41,706 bases of DNA from Anaerolineae bacterium (GCA_017303655.1 JAFLCE010000030.1:1-41706); one strand, 5' to 3'; positions 23,938-33,448 are shown, counted from the stretch's first letter. Program-made: numbers and translations. Notes: generated by a model from the letters alone, not told the origin.

Positions 23938-24506
23938 TTTTGCCAGGTGATCGCCTGCCTCGCGCCTGCGACGAAAACGATCACTCCCAGTACCAGCCCG
24001 CCGAAGTTGCTCACGAATTCGTTAACCAATTCCCACTGACTCCCGAAGAGGTAACCCAACCCACCATAGCCGAAGATCCAGATCACTTCTCCCATGACAT
24101 CATATAAAAGAAATTTTCGAAATGGGTAGCGAGTTGTCCCTGAAATCAAATTCACTGGTAATGCAATTGCTGTAATCAGAAAGCGCGAAAAGAAGATCGA
24201 GAGCGGACCCCACTTCTTAAATGATCGCTCAGCTTCCTGCCATTGAGAAGTTCCGCTAAAACGTTTGAGGACATAGCCACTTGAGTAATATCCCAGCGAA
24301 TAACTGAGACTATCGCCAATAATAACGCTGACAATGCTGATGAATGCAGCCGTATGCCAGGGCAGGTATCCCTGACGGGCAAAAGCTCCTGCAGCGATGA
24401 CCAGCAACGTACATGGAAGCGGCACGCCCAACCCGCCGATGAAGACGATGATTCCAAGTAGGGGAGCGCCATAGTTAATGACTTGTGTCAGTAAATAATC
24501 AGACAT
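23913..24506 (-). CDS. DedA-family membrane protein
   Basis: The 197-residue product is a DedA/SNARE-associated protein, a family implicated in flipping undecaprenyl phosphate or phospholipids across the membrane. Family signatures are GGLGVPLPCTLLVIAAGAFA, IIGDSLSYSLGYYSS, the FSRFL-TAIALPVNLISGTTRY segment with its conserved Arg, and GEVIWIFGYGGLGYLFG. About five hydrophobic segments are present. The ATG at 24506 is used; the upstream extension to 24581 overlaps the preceding gene and is Arg-rich. It follows a small membrane protein gene by 10 nt. Confidence 0.9.
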   Translation of the reverse strand: MSDYLLTQVINYGAPLLGIIVFIGGLGVPLPCTLLVIAAGAFARQGYLPWHTAAFISIVSVIIGDSLSYSLGYYSSGYVLKRFSGTSQWQEAERSFKKWGPLSIFFSRFLITAIALPVNLISGTTRYPFRKFLLYDVMGEVIWIFGYGGLGYLFGSQWELVNEFVSNFGGLVLGVIVFVAGARQAITWQNKKRQLSA

Positions 24507-24516
24507 GAAACCGCAC

Positions 24517-24945
24517 CTATGGTTCCTGTGGCGGCGCGGGTAGGTCTGGCAGGACAGGCGTCGGCGGAGGTTGATGCGCAAGAATGGTCGCTCTGACTGT
24601 TTCGATCACATAGCCATCTTGTTCTGCGTAAAACTCATCGTTCAATTGTTTGAGGCTTTTCTTGTGATTCTCTTTCCCGTTGATGCTTAACGCATCAAAG
24701 AGGATATCCGGCGGTACACCATAATTATGCGAGATAAATGGGATCGTCATCCAATCTTCAATATCGTTTACATCGGTTTGAAGTTCTTCCGCCATGGGCG
24801 GCGGGCGATGACCATCGAACTTTTTGAAGGCGCGTAAGGCACGCAAGCCAAAGAATAGAATCAACATCACCCCGAGAATACTCAGGGCGATGAAAAGAAT
24901 GCGTTGTTTGGAATTTCCCTGCGCAGACACTACTACTCCTGCCAC
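24517..24945 (-). CDS. Small single-pass membrane protein, unknown function
   Basis: The 142-residue product is not recognised as a named family. It has one membrane segment (about 15-36), then a soluble part with HNYGVPPDILFDALSI, which resembles the short helical motif (IxxxYGVPxDxLxxxL) in various bacterial membrane and redox proteins. The C-terminus is Pro-rich. The ATG start overlaps the end of obg by 13 nt; a GTG at 24930 with AGGAG 5 nt before it is a good alternative. It lies between obg and DedA on the same strand, so the three are probably co-transcribed. Confidence 0.72.
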   Translation of the reverse strand: MAGVVVSAQGNSKQRILFIALSILGVMLILFFGLRALRAFKKFDGHRPPPMAEELQTDVNDIEDWMTIPFISHNYGVPPDILFDALSINGKENHKKSLKQLNDEFYAEQDGYVIETVRATILAHQPPPTPVLPDLPAPPQEP

Positions 24946-26198
24946 TCCAGTTCGAAATCACCTACATACACTGTATGACCATCTACAACCCCGGCTTCGC
25001 GCAGAGCTTTATCCACACCGAGTTTTTCCATCATACGTTGGAAGCGCCGCACGGAGCCATAATGCTCCCAATAAGTCATCTTGGCAGCACGTTCGATCGC
25101 AACACCAGATACTCTCCACTTGTCGCCATCTTCGCGATGGATGCTGAATAGATTTGGATCCACGTCTGGTTTGTAGACGGGCAGCGGCTCTTCCTCAAGT
25201 TGTTCTTGTGGCAGTTCCTGTAGCAGTTTATACGCTGACACTAAAATGTCGCGCGTGTTAGTACGTGCCATAGCGGATGCTGTAACAAGCTCCACTTTTT
25301 TCTTTTTGAAACTGGCTTTCAGTTCCTTCAAACGGTCCTGTACATCGGGCTGGTCGATCTTGTTGATGACAACCACTTGAGGCTTTTTCCCAAGCTTGGT
25401 ATCAAATAATGAAAGCTCAGAGTTAATCTGGCTGTAGTCTGCCAGCGGATCTTCCGAGAGTCCATCGATCATATGAATGAGGACACGGGTGCGTTGAATA
25501 TGACGCAGAAAATCGTGCCCCAACCCGGCGCCTTCATGTGCGCCTTCGATCAACCCAGGGATGTCTGCCATGACAACGGTGGCTTCTTCGTCAATCTTGG
25601 CGACCCCAAGATTGGGCTCCAGCGTCGTGAAGGGATAATCGCCGATCTTGGGTTTGGCGTTCGTCAACACAGAGAGGAGGGTGGATTTCCCAGCGTTGGG
25701 CAAGCCGATGATGCCGATATCCGCTATCAGTTTTAGTTCGAGGCGCAGCATCTTCTCTTCATGCGGTTCGCCGCGTTCTGCCATGCGCGGTGCTTGATTG
25801 CGCGAAGTGGCGAAATGCTGGTTGCCGCGCCCGCCGCGCCCGCCTTTGCAAACAATGAGCTGTTGCCCGGGATCGGTGAGGTCGCCAAGTAGGTCGCCGG
25901 TTTCGGCGTCATAGATGACCGTCCCTGGCGGGACGGAGACAATGAGATCCTTGCCGCTCTTGCCAGACCTCTGAGAGCCACCGCCATTTGCGCCTTCGTC
26001 GGCAGGAAACGATTGGTTGGGTCGGAAGTGGGAAAGTGAGTTGAGCGTGGGCTTGACTTCAAAGATGACATCGCCACCCCTGCCGCCGTCACCGCCATCG
26101 GGACCGCCGCGAGGCTCATATTTTTCACGGCGGAAATGCACCATGCCGTCGCCGCCTTTGCCTGATCGTACGTGAATGTTGACTTGATCTATAAACAT
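24933..26198 (-). CDS. obgE: GTPase Obg/CgtA
   Basis: The 421-residue product is the ribosome-assembly GTPase Obg. The glycine-rich Obg fold (about 1-158; RSGKGGDGMVHFRREKYEPRGG) is followed by the G domain: GLPNAGKST (G1), YPFTTLEPN (G2), DIPGLIEGA (G3), NKID (G4) and SASAMAR-like G5. A C-terminal OCT domain follows (about 340-421; WRVSGVAIERAAKMTYWEHYGS). TATAAT (minus 26213-26208) lies only 9 nt before the ATG, giving a very short leader. It heads the obg-membrane protein-dedA group. Confidence 0.96.
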   Translation of the reverse strand: MFIDQVNIHVRSGKGGDGMVHFRREKYEPRGGPDGGDGGRGGDVIFEVKPTLNSLSHFRPNQSFPADEGANGGGSQRSGKSGKDLIVSVPPGTVIYDAETGDLLGDLTDPGQQLIVCKGGRGGRGNQHFATSRNQAPRMAERGEPHEEKMLRLELKLIADIGIIGLPNAGKSTLLSVLTNAKPKIGDYPFTTLEPNLGVAKIDEEATVVMADIPGLIEGAHEGAGLGHDFLRHIQRTRVLIHMIDGLSEDPLADYSQINSELSLFDTKLGKKPQVVVINKIDQPDVQDRLKELKASFKKKKVELVTASAMARTNTRDILVSAYKLLQELPQEQLEEEPLPVYKPDVDPNLFSIHREDGDKWRVSGVAIERAAKMTYWEHYGSVRRFQRMMEKLGVDKALREAGVVDGHTVYVGDFELEWQE

Positions 26199-26207
26199 AA
26201 CCCTTCC

Positions 26208-26213
26208 ATTATA
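26208..26213 (-). promoter_or_regulatory. -10 element of obg
   Basis: GGTATAAT on the minus strand places the start of transcription within about 3 nt of the ATG. GGAAGGG fills the gap and is purine-rich, but too close to be a normal ribosome-binding site if transcription starts after it. Confidence 0.5.
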
Positions 26214-26289
26214 CCGGGTGACTGGGCAGATTGCCTAAAAAGCACAATATTGCGGTTTTGCAGGTAGTTTACACTTTGGGAATCATGCC

Positions 26290-26318
26290 TTGACCGTTAT
26301 GAATCTGCCAGATAAACT
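26290..26318 (+). promoter_or_regulatory. Sigma-70-type promoter of the first diguanylate cyclase
   Basis: TTGACC (26290-26295), exactly 17 bp, TAAACT (26313-26318); the ATG is at 26349. Confidence 0.65.
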
Positions 26319-26348
26319 ATATTTTGGATGTTTTAAGGGACATTTACT

Positions 26349-28043
26349 ATGGAAGATCAGAACCAACTTTTAGGTACATTGGTTGCAGACTTAAGGGGCG
26401 TGATCATATTTTCGCTTGATTCCGAATATCGCTATACTGCGTTTACAAATACACATAAAATAGTGATGAAAACTATTTGGGGGACAGAAATACAACTCGG
26501 CGCAAGCATGTTGAGTTATATCCTACGGGAAGATGATCGCCTAAAAGCAAAGCGTAACTTTGACCGTGCCCTTGCCGGTGAGCTTTTTATTGCAGAAGAA
26601 GAATATGGCGACGAAAGCCAACATACCCGCACTTGGTGGGAAGATCGCTACTTTCCGGTGCATGGGTTAAATGGGGAGGTGAGCGGGGTAACGGTATTGG
26701 TCTTTGATATCACTCACTTGAAAAACATTGAACATGCTTTGCGCATAAGCGAGATCAACTATCGCTCCGTGATGGACCAGGCAGGTGATGGGATTTTCAT
26801 TGCCGATCAGAGCGGTCGTTATTTGGATGTTAACCTAGCTGGGTGTGCCATGCTGGGGTATGCCCGTGAAGAGATCCAACAATTGAATATTTCAGATCTG
26901 ATTGTTCCGAACCCAGAGAAGCCATTACGATTGGATGAAATAGTACAAGGCGTCTCAATGGTGACCGAATGTGAGATGTTCCACAAAGAAGGGCGTTTTA
27001 TCCCTGTGGAGATCAATGCCAAAATACTGGAAGATGGTCGCTTGTTGGGTATTGTGCGCGATGTCGCGGAACGGAAGCGGGAGGAAGCGCGCATCCGCTA
27101 TCTGGCTTTTGTGATGGATAAGATTTCAAGTGCTGTCATCATTACTGATGTGAATTTGCAAATAACTCATTGGAACAAAGGTGCAGAAGCCCTTTATGGC
27201 TGGAAGGAAGAGGAAGTAATTGGGCATTTGGTAGATGACATGTGCGGTACGCAATTCGCAGTGGGACAGCAACTGGAAGCCCAAAAGCTGCTGGTAGCTG
27301 ATAAAGTCTGGCAGGGGGAAATTATTCAGCAACATCGAAGCGGGCAGGCGATTTGGGTGTATGCCTCTGTGACCCTGCTGGAAGATGGGCATGGCAAGTT
27401 TATCGGTGCTGTCACCATCAACCACGATATGACTGAGCGCAAACAAGCTGAAGAGGAACTGCTCCGCACTAAAGAGTCGATCCTTGATATCAACCGTACG
27501 CTGCGGCGCGCATTTGAAAGAGAACAGCTTGCCTCTCGCACCGATAGTCTGACCGGAGCATTCAATCGGCGTTATTTTTTTGAATTATTGGAATATGAAT
27601 TCAGCGCTTCGCGAAGATATTCGCGCCCGTTAACTCTGGTCATGTTCGATATTGATCTATTCAAACAGATCAATGACACGTATGGGCATCTGACTGGGGA
27701 TACGGTATTGGAAAAAATTGTCAGCGTGGTGAAAAGCCAGTTACGTGAGACAGATGTCCTCTCACGGTATGGAGGCGATGAATTTGTCATCCTGCTCTCC
27801 AGCAGCAATGAGCAAGACGCGTTGACACTTCTCGAACGAATCCGTAATGAGCTTATCGCGTCACCATTTGAAGTCACTGGCACGAAGTTAGACCTGACGA
27901 TCAGCGTGGGGATTGCAAGCATGCACACTTCCATGGAGAAGTCAGATCAATTGGTATCGCTTGTAGACCAGGCTTTATATGCCGCAAAAAACGCCGGAAG
28001 AAACAGAGTCTTTGTTTATCCCGGTGAGACACAAGAACACTAA
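26349..28043 (+). CDS. PAS-PAS-PAS-GGDEF diguanylate cyclase
   Basis: The 564-residue soluble protein has three PAS domains (about 10-125, 130-245 and 255-370) and a C-terminal GGDEF domain (about 395-560) that makes cyclic di-GMP from GTP. DSLTGAFNRRYF opens the catalytic domain, and YGGDEF (GGDEF at about 475-479) is intact. RETD stands five residues before it and forms the inhibitory I-site. DITERKQ-type PAS ends (DVAERKREEAR, DMTERKQAEEEL) are present. No membrane segment or signal peptide, so it senses an internal cue. The coding region is preceded by a good promoter. Confidence 0.94.
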   Translation: MEDQNQLLGTLVADLRGVIIFSLDSEYRYTAFTNTHKIVMKTIWGTEIQLGASMLSYILREDDRLKAKRNFDRALAGELFIAEEEYGDESQHTRTWWEDRYFPVHGLNGEVSGVTVLVFDITHLKNIEHALRISEINYRSVMDQAGDGIFIADQSGRYLDVNLAGCAMLGYAREEIQQLNISDLIVPNPEKPLRLDEIVQGVSMVTECEMFHKEGRFIPVEINAKILEDGRLLGIVRDVAERKREEARIRYLAFVMDKISSAVIITDVNLQITHWNKGAEALYGWKEEEVIGHLVDDMCGTQFAVGQQLEAQKLLVADKVWQGEIIQQHRSGQAIWVYASVTLLEDGHGKFIGAVTINHDMTERKQAEEELLRTKESILDINRTLRRAFEREQLASRTDSLTGAFNRRYFFELLEYEFSASRRYSRPLTLVMFDIDLFKQINDTYGHLTGDTVLEKIVSVVKSQLRETDVLSRYGGDEFVILLSSSNEQDALTLLERIRNELIASPFEVTGTKLDLTISVGIASMHTSMEKSDQLVSLVDQALYAAKNAGRNRVFVYPGETQEH

Positions 28044-28352
28044 AAAATTATTATATAAATCAAAGGGGGCATTTCAATTTCTACGACTCACACCACAATA
28101 TAGATGATGATGGTCTCAGCCAGAGAAGGTAGGATAGGTGTGCGTGCGCTTCGCTCTGCGCTGCGTCCTGCCAGCCTACCCACGCCTTATGCCGCCCCGA
28201 TAAAGCCCTCCCAACACACAGCTGTGACGGCAGTCACTCCTTGCTATTTGTGTTACGAATTTCCTTGCGATTTCCTGTTTTTTATTGATGAATTTGTCAT
28301 GGTATTTTTATGATTGAAATCTGTATTGCGGGGATAATCGGAAACAGGTGTA
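28044..28352. other. Gene-free region with operator-like repeats
   Basis: The 309-bp gap between the cyclase and the receiver-kinase has a palindrome GTGACGGCAGTCAC (28224-28237) and two ATTTCCT sites at 28259 and 28270, 11 bp apart, a spacing used by OmpR-type regulators. GATAAT occurs near 28331. The GC-rich stretch 28110-28210 shows no codon pattern of a gene, although a 69-codon frame is open. Confidence 0.4.
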
Positions 28353-29510
28353 ATGATGACGAATAAACTAGACAAGTCTCTGGATACCCTCATATTGATC
28401 GTCGAAGACGAAGCTTCCATACGCATGGGGCTCTCTGCTGCCATGACTCGCCAAGGGTACCGCGTAATCACGGCTGAGAATGGCAGTGATGCCATCCTCA
28501 AAGCCAAAGAGAATCTGCCCGACCTCGTCATTTCAGACGTTATGATGCCAGTGCTGGATGGTTTTGAGATGAAGAAACAATTCAGCTCCGATCCGTTATT
28601 GGCATCTATTCCGCTTATATATCTAACAGCACGTACTACTGTGGATGATCGAGTCGCTGGCATTCGCGGCGGCGCGGACGATTACATTACCAAGCCATTT
28701 GAGATCGATGAATTGACAGCACGGGTCGACGCTGTTCTGCGGCGTGTGCATGGTGCTCAAAAATTGGGGCATGATGAAGCCATGCGCGGCGAGGGACATG
28801 ATATTGAAAAATTGCGCCGCGAACTCATGCAGAATTTTCATCATGAGATCCGTACACCATTAAGTAATGTGATGATGTTCCTTGAAATCGCCGCAAACCA
28901 CAAATTTGAAACCCCCGAAGAACAACGTGAATTTATTCGAATTGCCCGTTCCAGCGGTGACCGGCTGGAGGCAGTGATTTCAGATATCATCCTCTTGACC
29001 GATCTCGACCAGGGTGAGTTGAATTACATTCGCCAAACGGTGAATCCGGATGTGCATATCCTGCAACCGATCAAGCGCAGGCTGCCCCGTTATGAATATA
29101 AAACCTTAAATTTTGTGCCGATTTTTTCGATCGCCAATGAGATCAAAGCACCGCGTCATGAGTTGACTCAGGCTATTTTGCATTTGGTGGATAATGCCTT
29201 GAAATTCAGCCCTGAGCATGGCACAGTCATTTTGAAAATTAAGTCGACTGCAAATGGCGGGGCGGTCATTACGATTGAGGATCAGGGACCGGGCATTCCG
29301 ATGGCATATCGTGAAAAGGTGTTTGACCGCTATTTTCAGGTCAGCCAGGGTGCCACCCGCGATTATCAAGGCTTGGGACTGGGGTTAACAATTGCCCGGG
29401 CGGTTTTCCATTCGTTGGGCGGTGAGGTAACTATTTTAGATAGTGCGGCAGGTTGTTCGATTCAAGCCGTGCTGCCAGACCTCAAAGCGGATGATGTCGC
29501 ATATGGATGA
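28353..29510 (+). CDS. Hybrid protein: receiver domain followed by histidine kinase
   Basis: The 385-residue soluble protein starts with a receiver domain (about 10-130; phospho-acceptor D62, T92, K114). A histidine kinase core follows: the H-box NFHHEIRTPL (H164), the N-box DNALKF, the G1 box DQGPGIP, the F-box FDRYF and the G2 box GLGLGLTIA. Usual hybrid kinases carry the receiver at the C-terminus; here it comes first, so an upstream kinase may control this kinase's activity. The start could be the next ATG at 28356. Its end overlaps the next gene by about 20 nt, suggesting coupling. Confidence 0.92.
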   Translation: MMTNKLDKSLDTLILIVEDEASIRMGLSAAMTRQGYRVITAENGSDAILKAKENLPDLVISDVMMPVLDGFEMKKQFSSDPLLASIPLIYLTARTTVDDRVAGIRGGADDYITKPFEIDELTARVDAVLRRVHGAQKLGHDEAMRGEGHDIEKLRRELMQNFHHEIRTPLSNVMMFLEIAANHKFETPEEQREFIRIARSSGDRLEAVISDIILLTDLDQGELNYIRQTVNPDVHILQPIKRRLPRYEYKTLNFVPIFSIANEIKAPRHELTQAILHLVDNALKFSPEHGTVILKIKSTANGGAVITIEDQGPGIPMAYREKVFDRYFQVSQGATRDYQGLGLGLTIARAVFHSLGGEVTILDSAAGCSIQAVLPDLKADDVAYG

Positions 29511-31422
29511 GAAGTTGTTTCAAGGTGATGTTAACTTGCAATTGAATGCAGGCGGAACATGGAATGCTGATCTGGATTACCGGGCGCTATTTGAGCAGAC
29601 AGGCGACTGTGTCTTCATTATCAGCATGGATTTTCGCATCCTGACGGTTAACCCGCAGGCGAGTCGCTTGCTGGCCTATGCCGATGGCGACTTAGATGGG
29701 CGTAATCTGGATGATGTACTGGCAATGGGGGAGGCGGCGCGGCGTGAAATGCTTTTGGTGCGGCGCGTTAATGTTTTTGAGCATACTCTTCGCAAGAAAG
29801 ATGGTTCGCTTTTGCCGGTAGAGATCAGCGCTTCGGTAGTACATAACGCCGAGCAAAAACCAGCCTATATTCAATTGATCGCGCGCAATATTACTGAACG
29901 CAAACAGAATGAGCGTATGCTCAAGCGCAATATGCGTGCCCAGTCTATTATCGGTGAGGTGACGGCGGTATTGTTCCGCTCTTCGAACATTGAAGGACGC
30001 CTGCCAGAAGTACTTGAGTCGTTGGGATACGCGGTGGGTGTCTTCAGTTGTATGATCTTCGAGACCAAAAACTCAAGCCTGCGCATCAAGCATAAATGGG
30101 TAGACCCAACCGTCCCTGAGTTTGAGGCGGAGAAGGTCATCACTCCCTTTATGGATTCGTTGACCAAATTCCCAGACCGGGTGTTTTCCATTCCTGAAGT
30201 ACCAGAGAAAATCACGGGCACACCCAAGATTTCCATGCTGGCGGTTCCCATTCAAGGGGCGTTGGGGGTGTGGGGGTTCCTTGGGTTGTTCGACCGCGAA
30301 GATCGTCTTTCGTGGCTGCCGACTAGTTTTGATATTGTGCAAACGACAGCCAATCTGCTGGGGGCTGCTATTGAGCGCATGCATTATGAAGAGACCTTGC
30401 GGCTGAGCGAGCGGCGTAACCGCATCATTGTGGATGCGCTGCCAGACCTGCTTTTGCGGGTGGATCGCTCTGGACGAATTTTTGATTACACGGCAAATCC
30501 TGCGCATCCGCTTTATCTTGAGGCGGGGGCGGTGATCGGCGGCAGTTTGCATGAACTATGGAACAATGAAGTTGCAGAGAAACTGCTCCCGCGTATTCCG
30601 ACTGAGTCATTTTTTTCAACGCCAAGAACGGTTGAGAGTTTTAAACTGACCGGACAATCAAGTATTTTTGAGGCACGCCTTTTTCCTTTGAGCAAGTTGG
30701 AGGCGTTGATCCTTGTGCGGGATGTGACCGAGCAGGCGCGCTTGAGCCAAATGAAATCGGATTTTGTCAATTGGGCTTCGCATGAATTGCGGACTCCGCT
30801 CACTTCTGCCATTCTTATGGCTGAGTTACTGAAACAGGATTGCACTCCCGAAGAGGAAGAACAATATCTTGCCACCCTTTCGAATGAGTTGAACCGGCAA
30901 AAGAATTTGATCAACGAGTTGTTGATGGCAGGCAGGCTGGAGAATGGGTCACTGCGTGTGGAAATCGTTCCGTTGGAACTGATGCCGATCTTAAAGGATT
31001 CGATCTCTGCGGTGAAACCGATCGCAAAGAAGAGGGGCACCAAAATCGTAATTACACCTCCTGCCCAACCTTGCATTATTCTTGGGGATGTAAGTGCACT
31101 GCAGCAGGTTTTTATTAACCTGTTGAGCAATGCGGTAAAGTTTTCACCCGATGCTAGCGAAGTTGAAGTACGTGTTTCACGCATGGAAGATGAAACGCAT
31201 GTAGAGGTGGTTGATCATGGGGTGGGGATTCCGCCCGACGCGATGCCATATCTTTTTGAACGTTTCTATCGGGCGCGCAATGTGAATGCCTCCGAAATTC
31301 CCGGCAGCGGCATTGGTCTGTTCATTGTCAAATCCATTTTGCAGGAATTGGATGGGACGATTTCTGTCAGCAGTAAACTGAATGTGGGGACGATCTTTAC
31401 AGCAAGCCTAAGGAATGGCTAG
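29491..31422 (+). CDS. PAS-GAF-PAS sensor histidine kinase
   Basis: The 643-residue soluble protein has a PAS domain (about 28-150, ending RNITERKQNE), a GAF-like domain (about 165-310), a second PAS (about 320-420) and the kinase core. The H-box is WASHELRTPL (His at about 431), the N-box NLLSNAVKF, the G1 box DHGVGIP, the F-box LFERFYRA and the G2 box GSGIGLFIVK. The start is uncertain: ATGs at 29491, 29494 and 29503 all overlap the previous gene and none has a clear ribosome-binding site, so re-initiation is likely. It may pass phosphate to the receiver of the preceding protein. Its 3' end overlaps the convergent kinase gene by 26 nt. Confidence 0.92.
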   Translation: MMSHMDEKLFQGDVNLQLNAGGTWNADLDYRALFEQTGDCVFIISMDFRILTVNPQASRLLAYADGDLDGRNLDDVLAMGEAARREMLLVRRVNVFEHTLRKKDGSLLPVEISASVVHNAEQKPAYIQLIARNITERKQNERMLKRNMRAQSIIGEVTAVLFRSSNIEGRLPEVLESLGYAVGVFSCMIFETKNSSLRIKHKWVDPTVPEFEAEKVITPFMDSLTKFPDRVFSIPEVPEKITGTPKISMLAVPIQGALGVWGFLGLFDREDRLSWLPTSFDIVQTTANLLGAAIERMHYEETLRLSERRNRIIVDALPDLLLRVDRSGRIFDYTANPAHPLYLEAGAVIGGSLHELWNNEVAEKLLPRIPTESFFSTPRTVESFKLTGQSSIFEARLFPLSKLEALILVRDVTEQARLSQMKSDFVNWASHELRTPLTSAILMAELLKQDCTPEEEEQYLATLSNELNRQKNLINELLMAGRLENGSLRVEIVPLELMPILKDSISAVKPIAKKRGTKIVITPPAQPCIILGDVSALQQVFINLLSNAVKFSPDASEVEVRVSRMEDETHVEVVDHGVGIPPDAMPYLFERFYRARNVNASEIPGSGIGLFIVKSILQELDGTISVSSKLNVGTIFTASLRNG

Positions 31423-33391
31423 GCGGGCTTTGTTCTCCAAACCCGAGCTGGCTTGGGATCGTAAAACAAAAAGTTGACCCCTTTCCTGCGCCTTCTGATT
31501 CCACCCAGATATTCCCACCTTGTGTTTCAATAATTCGCTTGACGATGGCAAGCCCAACCCCAGTGCCTTCGCTATTGGGGTTAAGTTTGTTAAATAAACC
31601 AAAGATATTCTCTTGATATTTCGGTTCGATGCCCATACCGTTATCTTGTACGAAGATGACCGGTTCTTCATCGGCATCCCGAACCCCGATCTTGATCTCG
31701 GCGTTGGGTTGATCGCCCATGTACTTGACGGCATTATCGAATAGGTTTTCAAAGACTTCACGCAAGCGGATTGAGTCCGCGTAGATCGTGGGTAACCCGG
31801 GCATGATCTCTACCCGTACATTTCTTGCGCTCATGCGTGATTCGACCGTATTGAGCGCATCCTGAATCAATGCTTTTAGGTCGATCTTTTCGGGTGTTTG
31901 ACTGACCCGCCCAACACGGGACAGTTCAAGCAGGTCGGCGAGCAGGGCATCCATTTTATCGGCGGCGTTGCCAATGCGTTTGAAATCGGCTGCAACCCGA
32001 TCGGCGTGATTTTCTTTGATATCTTTTTCAAGCAAGCCCAGAAAGCCTTTAATGGTAACCAGAGGGCTGCGCAGGTCATGAGAGACTGTATAGGTAAACT
32101 GTTCCAGTTCTGAGTTTTTACTTTCCAGTTCTGAGATAAGTTTTTTGCGCTCAAGCAGTTCATGTTGAAGTTCATCCAGGAGTGCGGCTTTGTCTACGGC
32201 GAGCGCGGCTTGTCTGGCGATGTTTTCGACCAATTGGATCTGCTCTTGGGAGTAGGCATTGACCTTTCCACTTTGAACGGACAGCAAGCCGATGACCTTA
32301 TCTCTGGAGACGAGCGGGACCCCTAAAAAGGTGTGCAGCACCAGGGATTGATCGTTGACTGGGCGGTATACCTCTTGTGATGTTTCTGCCATTAGGTCGG
32401 GCAAGTAGAGGGTCTTATTTCTTAAGATCACTGCACCGCTCAGACCAGGGCTCTCCCTCAGTTTACGTGAAACTGCTTGAGAGGCAAGTCCTTTGTAAAA
32501 AAAGATGGGATAATTGATGATGTCAGTCTCTTCATGATAGATGCCGACATAAAAAGCATCTACGGGGAAGAGGTCGAATATTTCACTCTTTAGCATGAAC
32601 AGGGTTTCATAGAGGTCGCTGCCCATGGCAAGTGAATTGCTCAACTTGTGGAGCAAGCTGATCTCGTCGGCGCGGAGGCGATAAAGCTCAAGGCTGGCGT
32701 TCAACTCCTCGGTCCGTTCTGAGACGCGCTTTTCCAATTCCAGATTGAGCCGTTGAACCTCGCGTTCCGCGGTGATACGTTCATCCACTTCATGTTGGGC
32801 TCTGGCAAGGGCACGTTCCACCTGGTCGAGCGCGATACGGATCATGTATGCTGCAATTAAAAAGATGACGGAATTTAACAGCAAGGCTGAAAGATTTGTA
32901 ATGGGGCGGGTTTCATTGACAAGCAACCCCATGTTCGAAGCGAGTACGAAGGCGATGCCAGCGATGATGACCAGAATTGCAGTGACATAGCCTGCTTGTC
33001 TGCCGATGAATAAACCGGATCCGATGACTACTAACACGAGCAGGTTATATGCCAGCCCGCGTACTCCGGCGCCATCCCAGGCTACGCCAAGTAGAAAGAT
33101 GCCGAAAAAACCAAGCGTGAGATAAGCAGCCAGGCTGATTTGTCCGGCTTTAATGAGCCAGATGAGCGCCAGTGAAATACTCAGTGCGATGAGCGAATTT
33201 CGTAGAAAAACTCCCCAGGCATCTTCTTGGTTGATGAAAAAAAGAAAGGCACTGATACCCGCGAGTATGGCAAGAAAAAAGACGGCTCTTGTAAGAATGA
33301 TGAGAACATCGCTCTGTTCCAAAATATCAGTGAGTCTAAAGGTTTTGTTCTCTTTTGAAGGCATTTCAATCCTGAGTGCTTTTGATTTCAT
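31397..33391 (-). CDS. Membrane-bound GAF sensor histidine kinase
   Basis: The 664-residue product has about six N-terminal membrane segments (residues 28-190), a coiled coil (about 190-250), a GAF domain (about 255-405) and a kinase core. The H-box is YTVSHDLRSPLVTIKGFLGL (His about 437), the N-box NLFDNAVKY, the G1 box DNGMGIE and the G2 box GTGVGLAIVK. The SHDLRSPL type of H-box is common in phytochrome-like and GAF kinases. The start at 33391 is used; ATG 33364 is possible. The last eight codons are read from DNA that also codes for the end of the convergent kinase. Confidence 0.92.
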   Translation of the reverse strand: MKSKALRIEMPSKENKTFRLTDILEQSDVLIILTRAVFFLAILAGISAFLFFINQEDAWGVFLRNSLIALSISLALIWLIKAGQISLAAYLTLGFFGIFLLGVAWDGAGVRGLAYNLLVLVVIGSGLFIGRQAGYVTAILVIIAGIAFVLASNMGLLVNETRPITNLSALLLNSVIFLIAAYMIRIALDQVERALARAQHEVDERITAEREVQRLNLELEKRVSERTEELNASLELYRLRADEISLLHKLSNSLAMGSDLYETLFMLKSEIFDLFPVDAFYVGIYHEETDIINYPIFFYKGLASQAVSRKLRESPGLSGAVILRNKTLYLPDLMAETSQEVYRPVNDQSLVLHTFLGVPLVSRDKVIGLLSVQSGKVNAYSQEQIQLVENIARQAALAVDKAALLDELQHELLERKKLISELESKNSELEQFTYTVSHDLRSPLVTIKGFLGLLEKDIKENHADRVAADFKRIGNAADKMDALLADLLELSRVGRVSQTPEKIDLKALIQDALNTVESRMSARNVRVEIMPGLPTIYADSIRLREVFENLFDNAVKYMGDQPNAEIKIGVRDADEEPVIFVQDNGMGIEPKYQENIFGLFNKLNPNSEGTGVGLAIVKRIIETQGGNIWVESEGAGKGSTFCFTIPSQLGFGEQSPPSHSLGLL

Positions 33392-33439
33392 TCACAGCAA
33401 TAACTGGAATTGTCGTGTAGTATGAAAATTATTTTTGCA

Positions 33440-33448
33440 ATTATAGCA
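33440..33448 (-). promoter_or_regulatory. Extended -10 promoter of the membrane kinase
   Basis: On the minus strand TGCTATAAT lies about 50 nt before the ATG at 33391. The same 9-mer occurs before the genes starting at 34039 and 37239. Confidence 0.6.

Noticed and set aside
28104-28313. A 69-codon frame between the cyclase and the receiver-kinase
   Set aside because: No ribosome-binding site, odd composition, and it runs through a palindrome and paired repeats; better read as regulatory DNA.
29443-29510. A programmed frameshift joining the receiver-kinase and the PAS-GAF kinase
   Set aside because: No slippery sequence is visible, and several ATGs in the overlap allow ordinary re-initiation.
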